Positions 1 to 11,640 are shown, counted from the first letter of the stretch. The stretch: DNA of 64,000 nt from Apoda limacodes (GCA_946406115.1 OX291544.1:3782001-3846000); one strand, 5' to 3'. A program made the numbers and translations. Notes: generated by a model from the letters alone, not told the origin.

Positions 1-1470
1 TATGTTGAACGGCATTATGAATATTAATTCGAAATGACGATCGTTACAAACCAAAATAATTATACATAATGATCATATGATGAAAAATTGTAGGAGATAC
101 ATTTTCGGACTTCCAATAATCGAATTCGCAATTTTATATGAACTTTGGCGTCACCTGCTGGGTTTTCTAAAAAAAATGAAGGTTAACGTCAATACAAACC
201 TCCGTCACAGAATTTTTACGCAAAGACAGTTAGGGTTGCCGATAACACTATGCTATTTATTACCAAAATTTTAAGGAAATTAATATTATAGGTAGTTACA
301 AATAGGCCTGTAAAATAGATATTTTAAAATAATACCTGGGTACCTATATCTTCTTTAAAAATGTAGGCTAGGTATTATGTTATACTATAATAGCAATAGA
401 GGAATCAAAATCAAGTGTGTCACGTATATAAATCTCAGGAAATAGTACTTGGTAGTACGTAACTAATAATAACTATATAGTAACTATGTAATGTCTGAAC
501 ACATAGGCACTACAGGTGGTGCTTTTGACATTTTACAAATGAAATACGCACGACCTGTGCGCATGACTGCCTCATCGCAACGATGAACATATAACTGTTT
601 GGCGCGAGTTAATCTTCTTTATATACCTCTAGATACTTTGCTTACGGTGTGTTTAAACTAAATCGGTTTATACATTTTTAAAATAATTTCCATCATACGG
701 AACCCTAATTTAATGCGTGTACGACACGCACTTGGCCTTTTTATATAAGATTTTATGAAAATCAAAACGTACAGGTTTTTGAACAGTGTGTGTAGACTTT
801 TATCTATCCACCTATACCTACAATTTTAATTTGATTAGTAGTAGTATGCGTTCACCTAGTTCTTTCTATTGAAATACCTTTTACCACAAATTTTTTTTTG
901 TGTTCATTACGACATACAGACATACATCAACGAGATACATATTATTACCCACCTCTAACGATTTATTGTCATTGAGAGCATTGTGTACATTGTGCGGTTG
1001 CAAAATAAACTATTATAATCTTTAAAATAATATTCTCTAGTTTTGTTACTACGTTGTACCATTAGTAGATTGCATGTTGCGTCACGGGCGAGCTGTCACA
1101 TATGCCAACGGATCTTTGCTGGGCTTTATACTGTCTCAATATGAATGGTGTCCAAATATTGGGACATGTTTACCGAAGATGATCGATGCATTATGTATTT
1201 CTTGTATGTTGTATTCATTCAAAATTGTTTTGTTTTTGAGCAACATTTTCTACCAACTTGACGGTTGTTTCTTAGCAAGAAAACTTCATTGGATTAAAAT
1301 TTTAGGTAACAAAACATTTGAGCAACAAAAAACTATTAACTGACAATGACACCTTTTTAAATACCTCTGTTAACTGCAGATAACTAAGAGTTACTTAAAA
1401 AAATTGTAGTTGTTCGATGTAAAATAGTATCCATCTAGGACCAGGAACCTGATTCTCGCGCTGATAGAGA
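1..1470. other. AT-rich intergenic DNA, no gene recognised
   Basis: Short open frames occur here (for example 77-274 and 1074-1343 on the plus strand), but none carries a motif I recognise and their composition is that of the surrounding AT-rich DNA. No repeat family was identified with confidence. Confidence 0.5.
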
Positions 1471-1472
1471 TA

Positions 1473-1488
1473 ATCTCGAATTCGAGAT
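1473..1488. other. 16-bp perfect palindrome next to a TIR element
   Basis: ATCTCGAATTCGAGAT is self-complementary over all 16 bases. It lies 4 bp outside the left end of the terminal-inverted-repeat element at 1493. It may be a remnant of the insertion site or a dimeric protein-binding site; nothing else supports a function. Confidence 0.6.
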
Positions 1489-1492
1489 ATGT

Positions 1493-1860
1493 TTAATTGA
1501 TTTACTCATGGCTTGTTAATCGCGGTAACTATTTTAAACTGTATTTGTTTTAAGAAAAAAAGGAGATTGAAAGCACTTATTGCCTCGCCAAATCAAAACT
1601 ATGCAGCCGTCATAGAATATCACTAATTCTGAATCCTTTTTATACCACTTTCCGTGTGACATCCCATCTGTACTGCTACCGACCACTCGATGCCGGCCGA
1701 CCTCTAGCGTACGACTTATGCTTAAAGGGAGATTCTAAGAATACGAAAAACTAGTTACAAACGATATCCGCCATGTTATTTCGACATATCTAGTTCGAAC
1801 TAGTTGATCTATCGACTAAAATTCTTACCGCGATTAACAAGCCATAAGTAAATCAATTAA
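1493..1860. mobile_element. 368-bp non-autonomous DNA transposon (MITE) with 36-bp inverted ends
   Basis: Positions 1493-1528 and 1825-1860 are reverse complements at 35 of 36 positions. Both arms begin with TTAATTGATTTAC, so the element is bounded by TTAA at each end, which is the target duplication used by piggyBac-type transposases. The interior has no coding capacity. It contains a second perfect palindrome, CTAGTTCGAACTAG, at 1790-1803. The inverted ends are seen directly; assignment to piggyBac is inference from TTAA alone, and TTAA is common in AT-rich DNA. Confidence 0.65.
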
Positions 1861-1919
1861 AAATTTCTTGAATTTAAGATAATCTTTTTCAGCACGATGA
1901 TCAGGCCCCTGGAAGTCAA

Positions 1920-2115
1920 TTCTCACGCGTTCGAATTGATCACGTATTCAAAATAAAGTACGAATTCAAACTGTTCTCGAACGAAAATCAAGTTAAACTG
2001 TTCTGGTAATTTCGAATCCAACATTTCTCGAACGCAAACCACTCGAACTGCATCGGGTGGTCCGGACTGCTTGAGACTATATCTCGCATTGGAATTATGA
2101 AAATGTTCGTTCAAA
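1920..2115. other. Patch dense in TTCGAA-like motifs
   Basis: Within about 195 bp the core TCGAA or its near variants recur many times (GCGTTCGAATTG, GTTCTCGAACG, TTTCGAATCC, TTTCTCGAACGC, CACTCGAAC). The phrase TTCTCGAACG appears twice about 55 bp apart. This could be a decayed short-period repeat or a cluster of binding sites. The minus-strand frame over it (1923-2114) resembles no protein known to me. Confidence 0.35.
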
Positions 2116-2539
2116 ACGATTGGATTCTAAACATTAATTGTAGCGTAAACTATTTGTTCTAAAATGTGGGTCAGAGAAATTAAAACGGCGGAAATAAAAG
2201 ACTTAAAATTGCAAATATGACCTTTTTTTTACCTTTATTCCTTTTATAATATAAGTATTAGTTTTCCCTCTAGTTTTGATAGACAAATTTTCGCATTGAA
2301 AAAGTCGCCCATGACAATAATATCCTTATAATTATTATACTTCTATTTTTATAGATATCCATCATAAAAACACTAGGTTACACCACATACACTGACAAAA
2401 AATTGTCTTAGGTCCGGCGCCGCCATCTTTAGTGATGCGTAGTTTTTTTGTAATTACTAGGTGGTTATTTAATGCGAGATTTTTTTTATTAAAATATTAA
2501 CATCTTTGAGCAATAAGAATAACTTATAATTTGTCGACT

Positions 2540-2600
2540 CCTTGCGTGGAGAATTGAGGGGCCTGTGTTCGATTCCACACAAGACAAAACATTTATTGTT
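2540..2600 (+). repeat. Possible tRNA-like SINE scrap
   Basis: GTTCGATTCC near 2567 matches the pol III B box of tRNA-derived SINEs, but no A box or cloverleaf could be drawn around it. It is probably a decayed SINE head rather than a tRNA gene. Confidence 0.25.
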
Positions 2601-2904
2601 TGTGTTTATCTTGAGAATGCGTGTTTTCTATATATAATATGTAGCTGGGTATTACAATAGCTTTGCTCGTTTTTTTTTATCTACGCCATCTATACTCAAG
2701 TTGCTTTAGTGTTGCTGTGTCGGTAAAAATAATAGTATCACTACTCGACAATAGATGTCAGGAAGAATCATATTTTTCAGTTTATCATTGCCTAAAAACA
2801 CGGATTAAACGACGTTTATCGCCCCCTCCATGAAAATCATTGGAGCCGTTTTCAAGATTCAGATTATATTATATTATTGCTCGTTTAAAGGTATTAGATG
2901 TGTT

Positions 2905-3060
2905 ACAAAATATATATTATGTATATGTATATATATGTATTTGTATCCGGTGTCTGCTATCCACAGCAACAAGCTTTGACCAGAGTGTGCTGCGGTTATG
3001 CCCAAAAATATTTATTTTATTTTATTATTTATTATTTTTAACCAAATTAACAATTAAAAT
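2905..3060 (+). repeat. SINE 3' portion, paired with the copy at 52.8 kb
   Basis: The stretch beginning TTTGTATCCGGTGTCTG and running through ACAAGCTTTG to a TCCAAATAT-like end and an AT-rich (TTTA)n tail is repeated, diverged, at about 52.82-52.94 kb in the same orientation. This block, with a TA-rich run before it and TTTATT repeats after it, is a common lepidopteran interspersed repeat tail. Confidence 0.55.
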
Positions 3061-4135
3061 ACTCAAAAAAAAAAAAAAAAGAGTTTTATTTTATTTATCT
3101 TCAAATACGTTCCGTTTTAACAGGAATAGGGATTTATTTCACAAACTTAGTTATACTTATTATTTCTTTATTAATAATGATAAAACACACGTAAAATGTT
3201 GCTTCAGACATTTTGTAGACACTGAAATCTTATTCAATATATGAAAAGAGGTATATAAGGTAGGCGTTTATAAAACGCTCTAAGTCTTTGAAACGGAACG
3301 TACCTCGCGGCGTAATCTGTCCATAATGGCAACATTTGCTGCTTCGAATGACATTTTGGGTGAAGTTTGTTTAGATTCATAGTGAGAATATGCAAACGAG
3401 AAAATGATGTCGACGTTCGAAATTTTATAGTCCAGATAATGTTTTCTAGATAATGTCTAATTCTAAATTATCTCGGATAAATTGAGAATTGGGTCCCTAT
3501 TTGCGAGCTTTATGATGGCTTTATGGAGTACCAGTACATGGAAATTTCAGATTAAATTGTATGTGAGACCAGACCAGTGTCACTATAATACTTGCGAACG
3601 CTCATTACCCATCGAGTACCGGCCGACTAATTCACTTGGCTTCCAACAATCGTTGGAAGTAGCGCTCGCAATCATAGTTGCGAAACAATAATAAGTTTAC
3701 AGTCAAAAAAGGACATTTTCGCACACAGTGGGCAGGAGCAGGCTATTACAGTGGGGTAATGGAGGATTTTACAGAGAGTGACGTACCTGGTTAAGAAGTA
3801 AAGAACTATATTATCTATGATAAGATATTCACGGGTCTCGAGAAGTAAGACTCACGTGTCTACATTTTACTCTAGGATGGATTCTGTAGTGTGGAGTAGA
3901 TACTCGCAAACAATTCAGAATCAAGTATACAGAAAAAGAATATAGGTATACAGTTGTATTGAGAATCTCCACATTTATTTCAAGTCGGACAAAAGATATA
4001 TTTAGTCTTTCAAACCACATATAGTACATAGTTTTTTCTTCGGAGTGTAAGTTAGACCTAAGATTAATTTAAACTTTAGAAACAATAAACAGTTTGCCTA
4101 AAGCCAGCGGTTGTTGTGACAAGTACGTCCCATAA
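3060..4135. other. AT-rich intergenic DNA
   Basis: Holds a long A-run near 3065 and short unremarkable open frames (3482-3691 plus, 3829-4029 minus). No gene or repeat family recognised. Confidence 0.4.
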
Positions 4136-4139
4136 ATTG

Positions 4140-4325
4140 GACAACACACATTGTGCGGGGCTGCGGCCGGCGCGGGGACGCAATCTGCGCCGAGTGGTGG
4201 TAATGAATTGGCTGGGCTATGATTGATGCGGTTCAACTGCGTCATCCACTAATGGCGATAACGGCGAATTGACGCACTGGGTTAGTTATACGTATAAAAA
4301 CGCTGCGTGTTTACATTCATTTTTT
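4140..4325 (+). promoter_or_regulatory. GC-rich island ending in a TATA/initiator-like pair
   Basis: A CpG-rich block around 4157-4200 stands out from AT-rich surroundings. It is followed by TGATTGAT (a Pbx/Hox-like word) near 4221, then TATAAAA at 4293-4299 and the arthropod initiator-like TCATT at 4317-4321, about 26 bp downstream. The spacing is slightly short for a TATA box. No open frame or splice donor downstream confirms a transcript, so this is only a candidate. Confidence 0.25.
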
Positions 4326-4329
4326 GCTT

Positions 4330-5285
4330 ATTCCAGGTCCTCTTACGGGTTATTTCTATGTAATTTAATGAAGATCTAATAATTGAATCAAGAACTAGGT
4401 CGAGAAAACATATGTTTTTTAGTAATTGACTGATATAATAATATTATTTGTATTTTTAACAAAGAAATTACGTGTTGAGTGGTGATTAATTGTTTTAAGT
4501 TTAGGAATATACTACGAAATTTAACTGGTACATTTACATACAAATGTCTTTTGCTAGTTTAATTATTATGAAAACTTAAAAAGTAATTACAATCTACAAA
4601 CACTAAATATAATAAAACATTGAGTAAAACTTAAATTCATTGTTGAAATACCGTTTAGCAACCAACGCTACTCGGTACGTAAAAGTGCAAGAAAAAGGTT
4701 ACATTCCGTGTAATTTTTTCTTTTTATTTTATTAAAATATTTGATCAAAAAAATTGTGACAGAGATGGGCAAACGGAAATGACTTAACAAAGCTTACTAA
4801 TATTTTCCTTTTTCACGGCTACACAGACGTTTTAGTTGTGTAGTGCGTAAATGACAGTGGTGTGGTGACGGAATAAGCGAGCGCATTTCATTACATAATG
4901 AAATATGATTCACTATTGCCCGGTGAAACGGAAAAGACGTTTAGGTCAGTGCCAGTTTTGTGAAGATGAATTGCTGTTTTTGATAACTTATTTATTTGCC
5001 GGGAGGATGATTTATTTATAGTTTGCGCGGGTTCATGTTGTCAATGGTATTTACAAAAATTAAATTTATTTCAGATAAAAAATATCAGTCTAACTAATGT
5101 TTCTGTTTGTTAATTCATTAAATAATATATCCTAAAAATAGTTTAAATGCTACTACAAATTACCAGGTCAAGTTTATTTGTCTCGATTGAAATACAATGG
5201 TATTAACTGTTAACAATGTTTTAATCGTCATAAATCTGATTTGTGACAAAGTTTGTAAAGTTAACAAGTAATCGCAAAATTAAAT
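4330..5285. other. AT-rich intergenic DNA
   Basis: No gene seen. One feature is a near-perfect palindrome at 4885-4904 (ATTTCATTA, 2-bp spacer, TAATGAAAT) containing two ATTA homeodomain cores. Confidence 0.4.
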
Positions 5286-5605
5286 AAAAAACGGCCAAGT
5301 GTGAGTCAGACTCGCGCACCAAAGGTTCCGTACCATTATCTATAACTATACACTATATATATCCAGCAAAAAAATCACGTTTGTTGTATAGGAGCTCCCT
5401 TTAAATATTTTTTTGATTCTATTTTTTAACATTTGTTGCTATACAGGCAACAGGAATTCATCATCTGTGAAAATTTCAGTTGTCTTACTATCACAGTTTA
5501 TGAGATAGAGCCTGGTGACAGACGGATAGACGGAAAGACATGCAGCGAAGTCTTAGTAATAGGGTCCCATTTTGTACCATTTGGGTGCGGAACTCTAAAA
5601 ACTAA
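5286..5605 (+). repeat. 320-bp lepidopteran interspersed repeat (GTGCGAGTC family), near full length
   Basis: The copy starts with AAACGGCCAAGTGTGAGTC and GACTCGCGCACC, passes through ATCACGTTTGTTGTA and GACGGATAGACGGA, and ends GTGCGGAACTCTAAAAA. The head is a near-palindrome. Other copies or fragments of the same family lie at 17.14, 24.42, 41.70, 49.45, 54.54 and 58.74 kb. The head sequence in reverse is also the 3' tail of the 5S-derived SINEs in this window. The spurious 62-residue frame inside it (5433-5621) is not a gene. Confidence 0.7.
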
Positions 5606-5975
5606 CCAACCTCTCCATTAAACTACTGCACTGCGTAAATACAAATAAACTACTGAAAATCGTACAAGTATTATATTTAATTCGATTCAATTCTTAATAC
5701 GAGTACCTACTTACTATGTTCAAATTTATAACTTATAATAACTTTGATAGAGACCAAAAGAAAAAAAAAACAACATAATTTTGTTTACATTTGCAACAGT
5801 TAAAAATAAAATCCATTTTTAAATAATTTTCTTTAAAATATAGAACGTGAAATTTCGGCTTATGTTGATTGTAATTTATTTTTACTTGTAATTGTAAACC
5901 ATTATGTATGAGCTTTTCTACAGATGGGTTCATAATAGTATTCGTGTCGTGTAAAGTACGTACCACCTTCAGCCA
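5606..5975. other. AT-rich intergenic DNA
   Basis: Nothing recognisable apart from short open frames of low complexity. Confidence 0.4.
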
Positions 5976-6110
5976 TGTTCCGTTCCGTCCGCGCAGGGCG
6001 GGCGGCAGGGCGAGCCGGGCGGGGCGCGCCCAAGGCGACTGGAGATTGGAATATGCAAATACCAGAATCCGTTTTTAACTTCGACAACAGCTTTGTATCT
6101 GCGGTTTCGG
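5950..6110 (-). promoter_or_regulatory. CpG-rich block with octamer site; possible minus-strand promoter and first exon
   Basis: Positions 5985-6035 are almost entirely G and C, extreme against local AT-rich sequence, and include GGGCGCGCC. A perfect POU octamer ATGCAAAT lies at 6053-6060. On the minus strand the block leads into an ATG (ACGGAACATGGCTGAAG) followed within about 13 bases by GTACGTACTT, which resembles a splice donor. One reading is a TATA-less promoter with a tiny first coding exon whose partner exons lie at lower coordinates or outside the window. The alternative is a GC-rich enhancer or repeat. Composition and motifs are seen; transcription is inferred. Confidence 0.3.
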
Positions 6111-6114
6111 GAAA

Positions 6115-8150
6115 ATGTTGCATTGTGCTTTTGCGATATGTAATATAACTTATAGTTGTTTTATAACATATTCATGTGCTGTAGTATTTTTCTCATTATT
6201 AAATAACAGCAATAGAACAAAATTTGCATCAAGAATATTGTGCATTGTTTTGACATTATGCATTTTAGCCATAAATTTAAAAAATTACAATATATTCCAC
6301 AGTATTTTTAGTTGTTCTATTGGTGTCTGGGCTTTATTTAAGATAAATGGTGTATTTTTTGAGACAGCGGAAATGACAAATATAACGCAATGTGACTACA
6401 CCTTTTATTTTTGTAGGATTTTATTTATTTATAGCAAAGGAAATTCTATTATCGAGGAAAACAAAAGAATCCTATTGATTCTTTTACGCTAGTTTTGAGA
6501 ATTCCGTATATCCTAGGAAAAATAATTCTCTAGGCGATCAAAGCGAGCAATCAAAGTTGTAATAACCAAGTTAACATAAAATTCCCTAATAAATAAAAAG
6601 CAAGGCTTACTCCGCCGGACTCTATTAAGTGAAGCATCATCATCATCATCATAAAATAAGAGAGATAGAAAGAGTCGGCAGCGTAATGTCATTCCCACGT
6701 AAGTCAGTTACTCGTATTGGAGATTGTTTTTGAAGATGACGCTGTAATGCGGTTTGTGCGGATACGCTACTGTTTAGCGACGCTGTGCCCTGTTAGGGCT
6801 GTCAACGGTAGATTTACGTGGTTAGTCAGCATCTTAGCGGAGTTCGGACTAAAATCTGCTTTAAATAATTCGGGATTGAATTTTTCGAGGGTAAGATACT
6901 GAGATAACATTAAATCAATCAGCCTTTAGCAGTCCTTTGTTGGATATGAGCCTTTTCTAACGAATACTAGCACACTCGATCCTCTTTTCTCATTCATGGC
7001 TATATGGCTCTCCCTCCATTCTATATTTAAAAAAATTAAACTCGTTGACTTTGATTCGTTCTTTGTCAGATCTCTTCATATAAGGGATAACATCGCATAA
7101 CCAAAACTGCTAGTTGTGATGCTGATACTTCTTAGATAGCCGGTGGGTTTTCTATACTACGGGAGATTTTAAAATTCTAACCTTAGTGCTGTAAAGAGGA
7201 TGTGAGAGTTTTTATGAGACGGCAAAAGGTAAGATTAATAATTGTCATATATATTTTTTATGCCTTGCTCCTCTTTTGTTTTATCTATAAAAGATAAAGA
7301 TATTTAGAAAAAAAGATGAAACTTTTAAGAAATTTCGCTCGTTAACTTATCAAGGATGGCACGTCGTCAGTCACGTTGGTCCATCTGGCTGAGAGGGACC
7401 TAAACTGCGCTGACTGGTTTATTTAAATTATTTATTTACTAAAATTAATTAATCGAATAAAAAAATATTTAGGTTTCGAATTTAGTGACAGCCCTAAATC
7501 ACTTCCCCGATTCGTAGCCTAAAGGGTTTTGTTCTCCGACAAATTGTCGTTTAAAAACAACGTTATTAAACAAACCGCTCTCTGATGCGTTTTGTGAACT
7601 CATAAATATTAAAGAGACACCGTTTTCGTTTAGCGACGCCAAGGGTTTGTGCAAAAATTCGTTTTCTACGTGTAATTTGGTTTTGTGGCGGTTGGCTGAT
7701 GTCGTTCATAACTTCGGCTAATTGTTGCTGTTTTACATTTACCTTGATGCTTGTACAGTTAGGTAGGGTTTCGGGATTCCAAAAATTGTTATTAGATAAT
7801 AAAATTAAATAAAAAAATATATTTGAAAAAAAAAAAAAGGATTCGTTGAATAAATATAAAGATAGAAAGATAGGTTTTAGAAAAATGTAAATGAAGGTCA
7901 CTGAAAAATCAATCATCAATAAAGATATTAAGGTGAATGAACAGATAATAATTCTTGCGTAAAGCTAAAAAGCAAAATCTTGTTAAAATAACATTGTTTT
8001 TATGTTACTCTAGAATTATTATTTTTATTTAACTCACGTTTCGAGAAAGTCGATATATTCTTACACTAATTCAAATATCTCAATTGCAACTATTCCAATC
8101 CATTTGCCACGTAAAAACGTTGAAAAGCAACCATTAGGTGGATATCTGAG
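6115..8150. other. AT-rich intergenic DNA with a (CAT)n run
   Basis: A 125-residue frame at 6115-6492 is cysteine-, isoleucine- and leucine-rich, as expected of chance frames in AT-rich DNA, and matches nothing I know. A short (CAT)5-6 microsatellite lies at about 6636-6652. No gene identified. Confidence 0.4.
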
Positions 8151-8270
8151 TATTAACGCGTGGCCACACTCGCGTTCGGATCCGTCGCGTCGCGTCTCGT
8201 TGTCGATTGTACGGCGAATGTTAGTGACGACGGTTTCAGAACGCTACTTCATAAGCCATTAACAGGTAAA
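8150..8270. other. CpG-rich patch bounded by TTAAC
   Basis: The stretch GCGTGGCCACACTCGCGTTC and following GTCGCGTCGCGTC is CpG-dense. It starts just after ATTAACGCG and ends at GCCATTAACAGG, so TTAA occurs at both edges. It may be a small non-autonomous DNA element, or a regulatory island. GTCGCGTC-type words also occur at 43.7 kb. Confidence 0.3.
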
Positions 8271-8900
8271 TGCTTAAAGCGAAGGCGACTAAAAAAACTT
8301 TTATGACAGTTTAAATATACAGTGCATATATAAGTGGAAATCCTAAGATTTATTGACATCGAATATACCTACTTACGAAGGTGTAAAGTCCGTTATCAAT
8401 ATTGTTTGATTTGAAATCTCACACAACGGTTTGCGCGAAAATAAAAACTTGTATGAAGAATTCTCTTAGTCCCTGTGTATGGAGAACTCTATAAATGTGG
8501 TGCACATCCTAATACGATACCTAAGGTTCAAGCTAAAATTTAACCTTCAATGCATTCCTCAACTATTGTACATTGTACATCCAAAGATAGCTCTGGATTC
8601 GATTATCAGATTCTCAAAAAAATTATATAGGATATATAAATATAATTAAAAAAATCCGTTGAAAATTACCTATTGTTATTTAGATTTACTCCATTATAAC
8701 ATTTCTAAACAAAATAAGGATAAGAAATTTATTGATATTAATTATTACATGTCAAAAAAATTAAATTCTTAACAGTACTAATGGTACACACAATGTAAGT
8801 CTATGAAATATACATATCTAGTTAAAAATTATCCAAAACTGATTTTATGTGAATAAGTATAACAGTTTAACATATTTTAAAAAATTAAAGATTTTTAACA
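8270..8900. other. AT-rich intergenic DNA
   Basis: No gene or repeat recognised. Confidence 0.4.
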
Positions 8901-8902
8901 TT

Positions 8903-9330
8903 AAAGTCAAAGTCAAAGTCAAAAAAAGTCAAAATGGTTTATTCAAATAAGGATTTTACAATCACTTCTGAAACGTCAAAGTTATAAAATATTATTTTTT
9001 GAACCCTCCCACTTTCCCGCCGGTTCACAATGTTGTTGATTTCTACCGAGAAGAATCCGGCAAGAAACTTGATAGTTACTCTTTTAAAAACACTATCAAA
9101 TAAACTAAAAATACAATTAATGTTTTAAAGAAAAAACATTGTAGTATGCCTTTTTACAAAGTACCTGCTTGATAAAAGATTTAAATTTACTTATTGATAG
9201 ATTTTGAATTTTATTGGGAACTTTGTTGTAAAAGTGTATACATTGCCCCATAAAAGAGTTACTTATTTTGTGTAGACGTTTATCATGCACCAACCAACAT
9301 GCACACCAAATGTGTTAAAAATGTTAAAAT
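8903..9330 (-). repeat. 3' end of a non-LTR retrotransposon with (GACTTT)n tail
   Basis: On the minus strand the segment ends in repeated GACTTT units (8903-8933, read as AAAGTCAAAGTC on the plus strand) preceded by TTGAATAAACC. Upstream is a 3'-UTR-like stretch with GTTTCTTGCCGGATTCTTC. This short-repeat tail replaces poly(A) in CR1-like LINEs. The fragment at 32.10-32.33 kb shares the TTGCCAGC/TTCTTGCC-like phrase and layout. No reverse-transcriptase coding part remains here. Confidence 0.55.
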
Positions 9331-9564
9331 GTTAAATGTTAAAAAAATATTATAGTCACATTTGTTTATTAGTTTTTATTTTCTTAATTTTGTATCGTAA
9401 TCGGTGTAAAATTTTAAATATTTTCTTCTTAAAGTAGATAAAATTTTAATCAAACATTCCTTTAAAGTTTATACCTCCTACATGTACATACATACGTACC
9501 TGCAGGTCACGTTAAATAAAAACATTGTAAAATACAGTCAAATCGACAGCATTTTTTTGAATTC

Positions 9565-10600
9565 ATGGTAGGTAGGTAGGTCATTTATTTCTCATCGAAA
9601 ATTACATTATGTCAGTAAAATAATAATACATAACCAATTCACAAAGAGATTTGTTAAGTATAAAAATTTAAATCACAGTGAAAAATAAAGGCTTAGAAAT
9701 ATTCTAAGATAAAACGTCAACAATTAAAAATAAACATATAAATAGAATCAATATTCAGTCAAAGATTTAAGAATGTCAAAATTTAAAACAAACATAAATA
9801 AAAATTAAAAATCAATAAAAATGTAAAAACAAACAAATATTAAAAATGTCAAACGTGGTCACTGACATTCTTTGACAGAATACAGTGATTGAGTCAGTAA
9901 AAGCTCTTTTAGCCGGCGACCAAATTTCTGATCCGAGAGTTCGTTTTTTAGGGCGACGGGGAGGTGCTCATAATAAGCTGGGCCTATGACTCGCGGATTT
10001 TTATCCAGCAGTGCTAGTCGTCGTGGCACACGTTGTAGTCGCCCTGTTTGACGAGTCACTCTGCCTGGAACACTGATGCGTTTACAGGTGTTCATGTTGC
10101 GTCGAGTGTACATTATAATATCAAACACATATTGAGAATAATGTGTCATTATACCATATTTTTTAAATAGTTCTCTGCATGAATGGCGAGGTTTTACATC
10201 CGCCAGTGTGCGAAGAGCTCTCTTTTGTATAATGAACACTCGATTGGAGTCTGTCGAGTTGCCCCATAGAATAATGCCGTATGACAGAAGGTAATGAAAG
10301 TAGGCAAAATATATTTGTAGTAGTGCAACGTCAGACACGAGTGGTTTCAGCTTTCGTAGTGCAAATACTGCACTACTCAGCTTTTCACACAACGTTGACA
10401 CATGGTGTTTCCAGTTTAGTCTATGGTCTATGGTAAACCCGAGAAATCTACAGGACTCGCATTGTGGCATCGGACTCTGTGCTTGTGGAGTTAAAGTGGG
10501 GTTTCCTGTCAGTTGTGTTTTAAGTCGATTAAAATTATGATCAACAACTGAACAAATTACTGGCTGGCTATGAATAATTACCTAGATCCAAAACGAACGG
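9565..10600 (-). mobile_element. 5'-truncated non-LTR retrotransposon, C-terminal reverse-transcriptase region
   Basis: The minus-strand frame is open from about 10600 down to 9859. It reads SCRFLGFTIDHRLNWKHHV, then LLQIYFAYFHYLLSYGIILWG, IQKRALRTLADVKPRHSCR and LFKKYGIMTHYSQYVFD. This order (FLG..ID..L.W..H, Y.H..LSYGI..WG, IQK.A.R.) is the conserved region after the polymerase active site in CR1/Daphne-type LINE proteins. The catalytic core and endonuclease are missing, so this is a dead 5' truncation. The 3' UTR ends in a (CCTA)n tail, seen as GGTAGGTAGGTAGG at 9568-9582 on the plus strand. The long uninterrupted frame suggests a relatively recent insertion compared with its neighbours. 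Confidence 0.8.
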
Positions 10601-11245
10601 ACGAACTGGACGATACTTAAGGGGTTTCTGCTATTTCTGACATTGAAACCTAAAAATATGAGTGGGATGAAACTAATCGCCTTAACTAGGTACGGTTTTT
10701 AGAATTGGAATTTGAAACGTAGCGAAGTTTCAGTCGCGCCGCGTTCGGAAGCGCGCCGTAACTCGTGTGCTCACTGATTCGTTGCAATTAGATAAGATAA
10801 TGGTGGAACGGGACGACGCGGTTCGAACAATAATAATTTTAAATACTTGCAAAACCACTATAAAGTTACAGTCGGCCATTAAATTCTGTAGTTAATTGAT
10901 GAGTCACGAAATCAGAATGTAAGAGACACGTATACCTATGAATTAAGGGCTTGCTTAACTTTTAAAACCAATCCAATATAAAATTTTCCGCTTTTTAAAG
11001 AAACTTTGAAACCCTTGGCAAAGTTTTGGAGCTCGTTTACTAAAGCAAGTTTTTGTTTAAGACGTCGTTTTTTTATTTTATTTTTGTCTGAGTTGTCTAC
11101 ACCATCGATATGCAATAACGACTAGGCTAATAGATACGATCGAGACGTTTTAGACGACATTTAGAAACAAATAAAAAATTCTCATGGTTTTTACACGATT
11201 GTTTAATTAAGGCGGCGACAGTAAGCAATAAAAATCATACAATAT
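10600..11245. other. AT-rich intergenic DNA with a CpG/GATA patch
   Basis: At 10735-10830 a CpG-rich stretch (CGCGCCGCGTTCGG and later GGGACGACGCGG) flanks a double GATA word, AGATAAGATAATGG. It is a candidate regulatory island. The rest is featureless. Confidence 0.35.
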
Positions 11246-11249
11246 AATA

Positions 11250-11640
11250 TACTAGCTTTTGCCCACAGCTTCGGCCGTCCTAAATTCGGTTATCGGCGTA
11301 GTAGTGGGTTAGTTACGGCAACTCATTGATTATACTAATGAAGTTGTTTAAGCAAGCTATAGCTGCAGCTATGGTTCGTTCGAGTGAAATTCGGTTATAG
11401 TTACTCTTGCGGGAAATTTTGAATTTTCCAAGATAAAATGAACCCTATGTCTTTCTCCGTGTCTTTAACTAGGTCTATTTGTGCGATTGGATACTTCGTT
11501 GCGGCGGGATCGAGTAATACACGTTATACTTGTTCCTGCGGAACTTGCTATTTCCGAGATAAAAGGCTAAGTCAATGTGCTATTCCAGACTATAATCTCT
11601 CTTTGCCAAATTTCATCCAGACCCGACTGGACGTCGATTG
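11250..11640 (+). repeat. Interspersed repeat, ACTAGCTTTTGCC family, copy 1
   Basis: Begins ACTAGCTTTTGCCCACAGC and passes through AAGCAAGCTATAGCT, TTCGGTTATAG and GATAAAATGAACCCTATG to ATTTCATCCAGACCC. Further copies lie at 21.01, 42.40 and (minus) 62.42 kb. This is a very common lepidopteran repeat, probably the 3' part of a non-LTR element. The 67-residue frame at 11438-11641 lies wholly inside it. Confidence 0.65.

Noticed and set aside
2540..2600. Possible tRNA gene
   Set aside because: A B-box-like word only; no A box and no cloverleaf.
6115..6492. 125-codon plus-strand frame
   Set aside because: Hydrophobic and AT-driven composition, no motifs, and no support from promoter or splice context on that strand.
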